Below are positions 1 to 5,848 of a stretch of 8,406 nucleotides of DNA, piece by piece; position 1 is the first letter of the stretch; every line of letters begins with the position of its first letter. Source of the DNA: Burkholderiales bacterium (GTDB lineage: Bacteria > Pseudomonadota > Gammaproteobacteria > Burkholderiales > Thiobacillaceae); assembly GCA_005790965.1 (NCBI GenBank), contig SXTL01000058.1, forward strand, positions 1 through 8,406. The letters are read 5' to 3'. Made by a program: the position numbers and the translations under genes. The notes under the pieces were generated by a model that saw only the letters and a list, made by a program, of their open reading frames with translations, made no database searches and was not told the DNA's origin.

Positions 1-33
1 CTCCGACGAGCTACCGAGCTGCTCCACCCCGCG
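1..33 (-). tRNA. tRNA-fMet (initiator), 5' part, cut by window edge
   Basis: Read on the minus strand, the segment starts CGCGGGGTGGAGC and continues AGCTCGGTAGCTCGTCGG. This is the acceptor strand, D arm and start of the anticodon stem of a bacterial initiator tRNA. The 5' C at position 1, which is unpaired with A72 in initiator tRNAs, fits, as do the GAGC/GCTC D-stem pairing and the start of the anticodon stem. The anticodon and 3' half lie outside the window, so the identity rests on the 5' half alone. The last two bases before the edge read AG where E. coli tRNA-fMet has GC, so the third G of the usual GGG run in the anticodon stem is not seen. A strong promoter sits just upstream. Confidence 0.8.
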
Positions 34-162
34 TCAGAGAAGCGAGATTATGCAGACCACCCAATAGGCTGTCAACACCTATCTGCCATTATTTTCCATC
101 CGGCTGCGCGCTTCCCCGCCCAGAACGGTATCATCCGTCCCAACCCACTGATTGAAAACGCA
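34..162. other. Divergent intergenic region, tRNA-fMet / alcohol dehydrogenase
   Basis: This 129-bp gap holds the tRNA promoter on the minus strand. On the plus strand I see no convincing promoter: TATCAT at 129-134 could serve as a -10, but the bases 17 bp upstream (GCGCGC) do not resemble a -35. No hairpin, repeat or operator-like palindrome stands out. Confidence 0.5.
47..75 (-). promoter_or_regulatory. Sigma-70 promoter of the tRNA-fMet gene
   Basis: The minus strand carries a perfect -35 TTGACA (70-75), a 17-bp spacer and a -10 CATAAT (47-52, five of six consensus bases). The tRNA 5' end lies 13 bases beyond the -10. The stretch right after the -10 is C-rich (CTCGC), like the discriminators of stable-RNA promoters under stringent control; that regulation is inferred. 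The promoter faces away from the dehydrogenase gene. Confidence 0.85.
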
Positions 163-1356
163 ATGCATACCGCCTTCGAACTAAGCCGCTTGCCACGCAT
201 TATTTTTGGTCCTGGCACGCTTCTTCGTGTCGCCGACATTTCCGCCCGTTTTGGCCACTCGGCGCTCCTTGTTACCGGCACCAAAACCTTGGCTCGCAGT
301 GCGTCCTGGCCGGCCTTGCGCGCCGCGTTTGAGCAAAGACAAGTGGCATGGCAACTGGCCCACATCCCGACCGAACCCAGCCCCGACCTCATCGATAGCA
401 TCGTTCATGCCCACGCGGGGCAACCCATCGCTGTGGTCATCGGCATCGGCGGCGGTAGTGCATTGGATGCCGCAAAAGCGATTGCTGGACTACTTCGTCG
501 CGGCAACTCGGTTCGCGACCATCTGGAAGGCGTTGGCCCCGAGCTTCCTTACCAAGGGCCAAGCACGCCGTTTATCGCGGTGCCCACAACAGCCGGGACC
601 GGCTCCGAGGCGACCAAGAATGCCGTACTTTCGCAAGGCGGTGTGCGCGGCTTTAAGAAATCCTTTCGCGATGATCAACTGGTTGCAGCGTGGGCCGTCA
701 TTGATCCGGATCTTCTCGCTACCTGCCCCCCGGCTATGATCGCGGCCAACGGCATGGATGCCTTCACGCAACTCCTCGAATCCTTCGTTTCCACTCGCGC
801 CAACCCGCTCACCGACACCCTGGCACTGGATGGCCTGACGCGGACGCGGGACAGCCTAATTCCCTGGTTCAATGCGCCGGAATCACGGGATGCCAGCCAA
901 CACCGTGCCAACATGGCCTACGCCGCCCTCCTCTCTGGCATCACCCTAGCCCAAGTTGGGCTAGGCTCCGTGCATGGCTTGGCAGCGCCTTTGGGGGCCT
1001 TTTTCCCCATCCCTCACGGCGTAGCATGCGGCACCTTGGTCGCCGAGGCCACGCGCATCAACATTGCGGCCTTGCGTGCCCGCATGCCCAAAAGCACCGC
1101 TTTGACAAAATACGCGGTCGTTGGGCGGCTGCTCGCCGAGGACGCCGGCCTCTGTGATCAGGATGCCCACGCCGCTCTGGTCTCGACCCTGGAAACCTGG
1201 ACACAAGCAATGGCCCTACCACGCCTGGCCGCCTTCGGTATCGAGGCAACGGCGATCCCGAAACTGGTCGCCAACAGCCGGGGGAGCAGCATGAAGACCA
1301 ATCCCATTGACCTGGACGACGCGGATCTCGCCGAGCTACTCAGGGCACGAATCTAA
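163..1356 (+). CDS. Iron-containing alcohol dehydrogenase family protein
   Basis: This 397-residue protein has the usual length and layout of group III (Fe-ADH) NAD(P)-dependent oxidoreductases, which interconvert alcohols and aldehydes in the cytoplasm. Visible landmarks are the N-terminal FGPGTL, the nucleotide-binding IGGGSALDAAK (94-104), PTTAGTGSEAT (141-151), the metal region NGMDAFTQLLESF (196-208) and VHGLAAPLGAFFPIPHG (270-286). By alignment with FucO, the metal ligands would be Asp199, Gln203, His271 and His285. Gln203 replaces the usual His, and Ala274 replaces a further conserved His. The substrate cannot be told from sequence. The ATG start is preceded by only a poor ribosome binding site (GAAAACGCA), and no clear promoter is visible on this strand. 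The gene is divergent from the tRNA and overlaps the end of recX by 4 bp. Confidence 0.9.
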   Translation: MHTAFELSRLPRIIFGPGTLLRVADISARFGHSALLVTGTKTLARSASWPALRAAFEQRQVAWQLAHIPTEPSPDLIDSIVHAHAGQPIAVVIGIGGGSALDAAKAIAGLLRRGNSVRDHLEGVGPELPYQGPSTPFIAVPTTAGTGSEATKNAVLSQGGVRGFKKSFRDDQLVAAWAVIDPDLLATCPPAMIAANGMDAFTQLLESFVSTRANPLTDTLALDGLTRTRDSLIPWFNAPESRDASQHRANMAYAALLSGITLAQVGLGSVHGLAAPLGAFFPIPHGVACGTLVAEATRINIAALRARMPKSTALTKYAVVGRLLAEDAGLCDQDAHAALVSTLETWTQAMALPRLAAFGIEATAIPKLVANSRGSSMKTNPIDLDDADLAELLRARI

Positions 1357-1820
1357 TCCCCAGCCCAATCCTCATCTGCGCAGCCCTTTAGCACCTGAGC
1401 CACCACGCGGCCCGGGAAACCGCGCGATAACAGGAAGCGGGTTTGTCGCGCGCGATCCTTAAGATCAACGGGCAAAGCAGCAAATTTCCTTTGCCAGACG
1501 GTCCGGCAATGTTCCAGGTCACTCGCCTGCGCCTCGGCAAGAGGAATCGCACAATCCTGTTCTGAGACCCCGCCCTGCCTCAAATCCTGACGAAGGCGCA
1601 AGCTACCATGACGACCGGCACGGCTATGGCCCAGCATCTCTGCATAACGAATATCTGACAGAAGATTTTCCGCCTCCAACCGATCCAGCACGGCAGCGAT
1701 CAACGCGCTGGGATCGACGCCTTCGGCCGCCTCGGTGTGGGCCACCAGTTTGCGTGCCAACTCGGCACGGCTGTATTCGCGCCGTGCCAAACACGCGATG
1801 GCGCGCTCGTACAGGGTCAC
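1353..1820 (-). CDS. recX: Regulatory protein RecX
   Basis: This 155-residue protein is small and rich in Arg, Ala and Leu, built from three-helix repeats as in RecX. RecX binds RecA filaments and limits RecA recombinase and coprotease activity. Recognisable blocks are LARREYSRAELARKL (11-25), LDRLEAENLLSDIRYAEML (45-63) followed by a basic HGSLRLRQDLRQGGVS segment (71-86), and the C-terminal RQTRFLLSRGFPGRVV (125-140). It starts with GTG, and this codon overlaps the recA stop as GTGA, so translation is probably coupled to recA. Its stop overlaps the stop of the convergent dehydrogenase gene. Length and position are typical of proteobacterial recX. Confidence 0.93.
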   Translation of the reverse strand: MTLYERAIACLARREYSRAELARKLVAHTEAAEGVDPSALIAAVLDRLEAENLLSDIRYAEMLGHSRAGRHGSLRLRQDLRQGGVSEQDCAIPLAEAQASDLEHCRTVWQRKFAALPVDLKDRARQTRFLLSRGFPGRVVAQVLKGCADEDWAGD

Positions 1821-2833
1821 TCTACGGCGGTTGCACCCGGGCCCTTGACGCCCAAATTGGCGCGAATTTTGGCCTCGATCTCGGCCGCAATGTCGGCATG
1901 CTCACGCAGATATTCGCGGGCATTGTCCTTGCCTTGGCCGATTTTTTCGCCCTGATAGGCATACCAGGCGCCGGCCTTGTCAATCAGCTTTTGCGCCACG
2001 CCCATCTCGATGATTTCGCCCTCACGCGACACACCCTCGCCGTAGAGGATATCGAAGATAGCTTCCTTGAACGGCGGCGACACCTTGTTCTTAACCACCT
2101 TGACGCGGGTCTCGGAGCCCACCACCTCATCCCCCTTTTTGATCGCGCCAATGCGGCGAATATCCATGCGCACTGAGGCGTAAAACTTCAGCGCGTTGCC
2201 GCCGGTTGTGGTTTCTGGGCTGCCAAACATGACGCCAATCTTCATCCGAATCTGGTTAATAAAGATCACCAGCGTATTGGTGCGTTTGATGTTGGCGGTC
2301 AGCTTACGCAAGGCCTGGCTCATCAAACGAGCCTGCAAGCCCATATGTGAGTCGCCCATCTCGCCCTCGATCTCGGCCTTGGGCACCAGTGCCGCCACCG
2401 AGTCGATAACGATCACATCGACGCCGCCAGAGCGCACCAACATGTCGCCAATCTCCAGTGCCTGCTCGCCCGTATCCGGCTGGGAGATTAGCAAGTCACC
2501 GACATTGACACCCAGCTTCTGAGCATAATTCGGATCAAGTGCGTGTTCGGCGTCAATGAAGGCCGCCGTGCCGCCCAGCTTCTGCATTTGCGCAATCACC
2601 GACAGCGTCATCGTGGTTTTGCCTGACGATTCCGGGCCATAGATCTCAACGACTCGACCGCGTGGCAAACCCCCAATACCTAGGGCGACATCCAGCCCCA
2701 GAGACCCGGTCGAAACGGTTTGAATGTCGTCGATGACCGAACCATCACCCATCCGCATGATGGAGCCCTTGCCGAACTGCTTCTCGATTTGAGACAGCGC
2801 CGCTGCCAATGCCTTGACCTTGTTTTCATCCAT
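1817..2833 (-). CDS. recA: Recombinase RecA
   Basis: RecA is the DNA-dependent ATPase that forms filaments on single-stranded DNA, carries out strand exchange and activates LexA self-cleavage where LexA is present. The 338-residue product has Walker A GPESSGKT (66-73), Walker B VIVIDS (140-145), the L1 region EGEMGDSHMGLQAR (156-169), the L2 region GSPETTTGGNALKFYASVR (204-222) and the subunit-interface KVSPPFK (250-256). I chose ATG at 2831-2833 because it gives the conserved MDENKVKALAAAL start and has GGAG six bases upstream. An in-frame TTG at 2843-2845 would add four residues but has AAGGA directly abutting it. The protein is complete, with the usual variable acidic tail. recA follows its own likely promoter and is coupled to recX. 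Confidence 0.98.
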   Translation of the reverse strand: MDENKVKALAAALSQIEKQFGKGSIMRMGDGSVIDDIQTVSTGSLGLDVALGIGGLPRGRVVEIYGPESSGKTTMTLSVIAQMQKLGGTAAFIDAEHALDPNYAQKLGVNVGDLLISQPDTGEQALEIGDMLVRSGGVDVIVIDSVAALVPKAEIEGEMGDSHMGLQARLMSQALRKLTANIKRTNTLVIFINQIRMKIGVMFGSPETTTGGNALKFYASVRMDIRRIGAIKKGDEVVGSETRVKVVKNKVSPPFKEAIFDILYGEGVSREGEIIEMGVAQKLIDKAGAWYAYQGEKIGQGKDNAREYLREHADIAAEIEAKIRANLGVKGPGATAVE

Positions 2834-2874
2834 GTCCGACTCCAATCCTTAACGGTTTTTAAATTGCTGCGGCC

Positions 2875-2883
2875 ATTATGGCA
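2875..2883 (-). promoter_or_regulatory. Candidate extended -10 promoter of recA
   Basis: The minus strand reads TGCCATAAT, that is TG, one base, then CATAAT, which fits an extended -10 element. It lies just beyond the T-run of the terminator-like hairpin and would start transcription about 35 nt before the recA ATG. No good -35 is present at 16-18 bp, as expected if the extended -10 compensates. No CTG-N10-CAG LexA box is seen nearby. The position is inferred. Confidence 0.45.
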
Positions 2884-2887
2884 CGGC

Positions 2888-2909
2888 AAAAAGCTCATAG
2901 GATGAGCCT
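2888..2909 (-). terminator. Rho-independent terminator after pncC, upstream of recA
   Basis: On the minus strand a perfect 6-bp stem GCTCAT/ATGAGC with loop CCT is followed by TTTTT. A G-T and an A-T pair can extend the stem. It sits about 55-75 bases past the pncC stop and about 55 bases before the recA ATG, so it would separate the rib-to-pncC transcript from recA. There is no T-run on the other strand, so it acts in one direction only. The stem is short and only moderately GC-rich, so read-through is possible. Confidence 0.6.
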
Positions 2910-2921
2910 AGCGCAGGCCTT

Positions 2922-2937
2922 AAAAATGGATCTCCAT
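2922..2937 (-). terminator. Possible weak first terminator after pncC
   Basis: About 26 bases past the pncC stop, the minus strand reads ATGGAGATCCATTTTT. This is an ATGG/CCAT stem around a 4-base loop, followed by a T-run. The stem is only 4-5 bp, so alone it would be weak. Together with the next hairpin it gives a tandem arrangement. Confidence 0.3.
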
Positions 2938-2963
2938 CCCTACCAATTATTCTTGCTGCATGT

Positions 2964-3476
2964 TTAGTGACTCTCAGCAACCCGCCCCAGAACCCCCTTC
3001 AAGGCCTGTTGCACGGTTTGCGCCCGAATCACCTGACGGTCGCCAAAGAAATGATAGCGCGTTGCGACAATGTCAACACCTACGCCCGCCGATTCCGCCC
3101 AGGCAATCCACACCGTACCCACAGGCTTCTCGGCAGTCCCACCACCTGGGCCCGCAATCCCGGACACCGCCACCGCCACCTGCGCCCGGCTCGCCGCCAA
3201 CGCTCCAGCCGCCATCTCCCGCACCGTGGCCTCGCTGACGGCCCCGTGCTGCCGCAAAGTTTCTTCCCGCACCCCGAGCATTTCCTGCTTTGCGGCATTG
3301 CTATAGGTGACAAAACCGCGCTCAAACCATTGCGAACTACCTGCGATCGCCGTCGCGACCTGCGCGATCCAGCCACCCGTACAAGACTCGGCGGTAGCCA
3401 GCATCCAGCCCTTGCGCCTTAAGGCCCAGCCCACTTCAGCGGCGAGCGACGCCAATTCGGCTTCGCTCACAGCCAT
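2964..3476 (-). CDS. pncC: Nicotinamide-nucleotide amidase (CinA C-terminal domain family)
   Basis: The 170-residue product is a stand-alone CinA C-terminal domain, like E. coli PncC. PncC hydrolyses NMN to nicotinate mononucleotide plus ammonia, recycling the NMN that bacterial DNA ligase releases. Diagnostic motifs are ATAESCTGGWIA (27-38, including the catalytic-region Ser31), GFVTYSNAAKQEMLGV (54-69), VSGIAGPGGGTAEKPVGTVW (104-123) and FFGDRQVIRAQT (143-154). The N-terminal molybdopterin-binding-like domain of full-length CinA is absent, as is normal in proteobacterial PncC. The start overlaps the end of pgpA by 10 bp. It is the last gene of the long rib-nusB-thiL-pgpA run and is followed by terminator-like hairpins. 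Confidence 0.93.
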   Translation of the reverse strand: MAVSEAELASLAAEVGWALRRKGWMLATAESCTGGWIAQVATAIAGSSQWFERGFVTYSNAAKQEMLGVREETLRQHGAVSEATVREMAAGALAASRAQVAVAVSGIAGPGGGTAEKPVGTVWIAWAESAGVGVDIVATRYHFFGDRQVIRAQTVQQALKGVLGRVAESH

Positions 3477-3940
3477 GTCGACACTCCGAACAGCACCCCG
3501 ATCGCAAATCCAGCCGCCAGCACATCGTCTAGCATCACGCCAAAACCTCCCTTGACGCGGGCATCAAGCCAGCCAATCGGGAATGGTTTCCAGATATCAA
3601 AGAGCCGGAACAAAGTGAAGGCCAACACATAACCCCACGGCTCTGCAGGCGCAAATGGCAGCACGCACAAAAAGGCCGCCACCTCGTCCCAAACGATCCC
3701 GCCGTGGTCGTGCTCACCCAACGCCCGTCCGGCAACCCCACAGGCCCAGACTCCGATCGCCAGAAAAGCCAGTGCCCACAGCCAGAAAAAGGGTGAACCA
3801 AGCAACAGGAAATAGAACGGAAAAGCGACTAGCGTCCCCACCGTGCCCGGGGCCTTGGGCGCAAGACCCGCGCCAAAACCCAAGGCGATGAAATGGGCTG
3901 GATGGGCAACGAGAAAGTGGCGATCAGGCGAAATGGTCAT
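3467..3940 (-). CDS. pgpA: Phosphatidylglycerophosphatase A
   Basis: PgpA is an inner-membrane phosphatase that converts phosphatidylglycerophosphate to phosphatidylglycerol. The 157-residue product has the family motifs GFGAGLAPKAPGTVGT (21-36), EHDHGGIVWDEVAAF (76-90) with the conserved acidic residues, LFDIWKPFPIG (113-123) and VKGGFGVMLDDVLAG (129-144, Gly at 144). Hydrophobic stretches at about 37-70, 90-112 and 138-156 are likely membrane segments. I chose ATG at 3938-3940, which gives MTISPDRHFL and fits the family length. ATGs at 3970 and 3976 would add 10 or 12 residues and deepen the overlap with thiL from 17 to 47-53 bp. AGGGG lies close before the chosen ATG with tight spacing. 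The gene overlaps pncC by 10 bp. Confidence 0.94.
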   Translation of the reverse strand: MTISPDRHFLVAHPAHFIALGFGAGLAPKAPGTVGTLVAFPFYFLLLGSPFFWLWALAFLAIGVWACGVAGRALGEHDHGGIVWDEVAAFLCVLPFAPAEPWGYVLAFTLFRLFDIWKPFPIGWLDARVKGGFGVMLDDVLAAGFAIGVLFGVSTWL

Positions 3941-4886
3941 AACCCCTAGTGTGTGCAAAAACGCGCCCATCCGCATCTACCAACTCTGGTCGTTCTGTAA
4001 TCCGGCCAATTTGGGTTACGGCAACCTCACACTCCCTGGCCGCCTGCCGCACCGCATCGGCACAAGTGGGCGCCGCCGTAAAACACAATTCGTAATCATC
4101 GCCACCGGCAAGGGCGCAGACATCGAAATACGCTGTGAAGTCCGAAAACCCTGCTGCAAACGGAATGGCTGCGCGGTCGAGCCGGGCGCCGACACCCGAA
4201 AGTTCGAGAATATGCCCCAGATCGGCCAACAGTCCATCTGAGAGATCAATCGCCGCATGCGCCAAACCCCGCAAGCGCATGCCCAATTCAAGGCGTGGCC
4301 GGGGTCGGTGCAAACGCTCCAGAGCAAGATCTGCCGCAGCGCCCAGATCCAGTTCACCGCGCAGATGGCGCAACGCGAGAGCCGCGCCGCCTAGTTCACC
4401 AGACACCCAGACATCATCGCCCACGCACGCCGCATCACGGCGCAAAGCCTGCCCCGGCTCAAGCTCGCCCAGCACGGTAATACAGAGATTGAGCGGCCCA
4501 CGCGTCGTATCGCCGCCAATCAATTCCACCCCGTGCGCATCGGCCAGCCCATACAAGCCCCGCGCAAAGGCAGAAAGCCAGGCCTCGTTCGCTTCCGGAA
4601 GGGCCAGCGCCAAGGTGGCCCAGCGCGGCTTAGCGCCCATAGCAGCCAAATCAGACAGATTGACCGCCAGCGCCTTGTGCCCGAGCGATTCGGGATCAGC
4701 GTTGGCAAAGAAATGCCGGCCGCTCACCAGCATATCGGTCGACACAGCCAGCTGAGAACCCGGCGTTAACGCCAAAAGAGCCGCATCATCACCCACACCG
4801 AGCACCGCACCCGGCGTGGCGCGAGTGAAATAGCGACGGATCAGATCAAATTCGGAGGGCACCGCTGTAGTCGTCTTAGTCGCCAC
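3924..4886 (-). CDS. thiL: Thiamine-monophosphate kinase
   Basis: ThiL phosphorylates thiamine monophosphate to thiamine diphosphate using ATP, the last step of cofactor synthesis. The 320-residue protein follows the PurM/AIR synthase-like fold. It shows FDLIRRYF (13-20), the metal-binding GDDAAL (32-37), STDMLVSGRHF (49-59), HKALAVNLSDLAAMGA (70-85), GGDTTRG (124-130), AIDLSDGLLADLGH (212-225) and GGDDYELCFT (261-270). The annotated GTG start adds a short tail (MATKTTTA) before the conserved region. An in-frame GTG at 4860-4862 would give MPSEFDLI, closer to the usual start, and neither has a clear ribosome binding site. It lies 14 bp after nusB and overlaps pgpA. The nusB-thiL-pgpA order is common in Proteobacteria. 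Confidence 0.96.
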   Translation of the reverse strand: MATKTTTAVPSEFDLIRRYFTRATPGAVLGVGDDAALLALTPGSQLAVSTDMLVSGRHFFANADPESLGHKALAVNLSDLAAMGAKPRWATLALALPEANEAWLSAFARGLYGLADAHGVELIGGDTTRGPLNLCITVLGELEPGQALRRDAACVGDDVWVSGELGGAALALRHLRGELDLGAAADLALERLHRPRPRLELGMRLRGLAHAAIDLSDGLLADLGHILELSGVGARLDRAAIPFAAGFSDFTAYFDVCALAGGDDYELCFTAAPTCADAVRQAARECEVAVTQIGRITERPELVDADGRVFAHTRGYDHFA

Positions 4887-4900
4887 CTCTGCCGCCGCAT

Positions 4901-5383
4901 CTATCGTGCAGACCGCCCCGCCCCGACCTCAACCTGACGCACAACCTGCGCCAGCTTGTCGAGAACACCATTGATGTACTTATGGCCATCGGTGCCGCCG
5001 TAGCGCTTCGCCAGATCGACGGCCTCGTTGAGCACTACCCGGTACGGGACATCAGGCTGATGGATCAATTCGTAGCCCCCCAGCAGCAGAACCCCATGTT
5101 CGATCGGCGAAAGGGCCTCAACCTCGCGATCCAACATGGGAGCCAAGGCCGCATCCAATTCCACCGCATGCTTGAGTACCCCGGCCAGGAGCGCCTCAAA
5201 GTGGGTCACATTAGCTCGACCATGGATATCCGCCGCCTCGGCCTGTGCCACTAGCACGGCCAACGAACTGTCGTTCAACTGCCACTGATACAAGGCACGC
5301 AAAACCAGTTCCCGGGACAAACGACGGCTCCCGGAGGATTTGGCCCCAAGTGAGGTTACCGGTGCTTCAGGAACAGGGCTCAT
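4901..5383 (-). CDS. nusB: Transcription antitermination factor NusB
   Basis: NusB binds boxA RNA with NusE (ribosomal protein S10) and promotes antitermination of rRNA operon transcription. The 160-residue all-helical protein has the N-terminal basic helix RRLSRELVLRALYQWQL (20-36), LSPIEHGVLLLGGYEL (91-106) and the signature VPYRVVLNEAVDLAKRYGG (112-130), ending KYINGVLDKLA (135-145). The first 19 residues (Pro, Ser and Ala rich) and the last 12 or so look like disordered tails. The ATG overlaps the ribH stop as ATGA, giving translational coupling. The ribH-nusB pair is widely conserved. Nothing is missing from the core. Confidence 0.96.
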   Translation of the reverse strand: MSPVPEAPVTSLGAKSSGSRRLSRELVLRALYQWQLNDSSLAVLVAQAEAADIHGRANVTHFEALLAGVLKHAVELDAALAPMLDREVEALSPIEHGVLLLGGYELIHQPDVPYRVVLNEAVDLAKRYGGTDGHKYINGVLDKLAQVVRQVEVGAGRSAR

Positions 5384-5847
5384 AGCGACTTGAGCAACTG
5401 GGCCATTTCCACCGCAACCCGCGCCACATCAACACCTTTTTCGTCCATGCGCACGACCGCCTGATCTTCGTTTTCCAGGGTCAGCACCGCGTTGCCCACA
5501 GGGATACCCGTGTCGAGCTGGACGCGGGTGATGCCGGCGTTGGACTCATTCGACACCACTTCAAAATGATAGGTCTCGCCGCGGATCACGCACGCAATGG
5601 CGATCAACGCATCAAACTGTTCAGAGTCCGCCATATGCATCAACACCACCGGAATCTCCAGCGCGCCGGCCACATTAACGATACGGATATCCGGCTCGGC
5701 CACGCCCAGTTTGACTAGGGTATCGACACAAGCGGCCAACAGCCCTTCGGTAATCGTGTGATTAAAGCGAGCGCGGACGATACCAATCTTCAAGCCTTGG
5801 CCGTCCAGCGCGATTTCGCGCTCTTGGACGCGGTCGTATTGAGCCAT
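5380..5847 (-). CDS. ribH: 6,7-dimethyl-8-ribityllumazine synthase
   Basis: Lumazine synthase condenses 5-amino-6-ribitylamino-uracil with 3,4-dihydroxy-2-butanone 4-phosphate, the next-to-last riboflavin step, normally as a 60-mer or smaller cage. The 155-residue product has ARFNHTITEGLLAAC (26-40, substrate-binding Phe-Asn), NVAGALEIP (58-66), ACVIRGETYHFEVVSNES (85-102) with the general acid/base His94, and GNAVLTLENEDQA (118-130). Compared with the common VPGAFEIP and LGxVIRG blocks, it has Ala59 for Pro and AIACVIRG; the catalytic residues are kept. GGGGAA lies about 6 bases before the ATG. The start is one base from the ribBA-like stop, and the stop overlaps nusB. Confidence 0.96.
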   Translation of the reverse strand: MAQYDRVQEREIALDGQGLKIGIVRARFNHTITEGLLAACVDTLVKLGVAEPDIRIVNVAGALEIPVVLMHMADSEQFDALIAIACVIRGETYHFEVVSNESNAGITRVQLDTGIPVGNAVLTLENEDQAVVRMDEKGVDVARVAVEMAQLLKSL

Positions 5848-5848
5848 T

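Noticed and set aside
1401..1430. Hairpin CGCGG/CCGCG near the end of recX as a terminator for the dehydrogenase gene
   Set aside because: It has no T-run on either strand and lies within recX coding sequence.
2843..2845. Upstream TTG as recA start
   Set aside because: It would add MESD before the conserved MDENK start, and the AAGGA motif directly touches it. The ATG at 2831-2833 has GGAG at good spacing.
4255..4282. Perfect inverted repeat GCATGCGC / GCGCATGC with a 12-bp spacer
   Set aside because: It lies inside thiL in the codons for GMRLRGLAHA and is well explained by coding sequence. There is no T-run or regulatory context.
4135..4755. A 206-codon open frame on the plus strand, opposite thiL
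   Set aside because: Low-complexity Arg, Ser, Ala and Pro-rich product antisense to a well-supported thiL.
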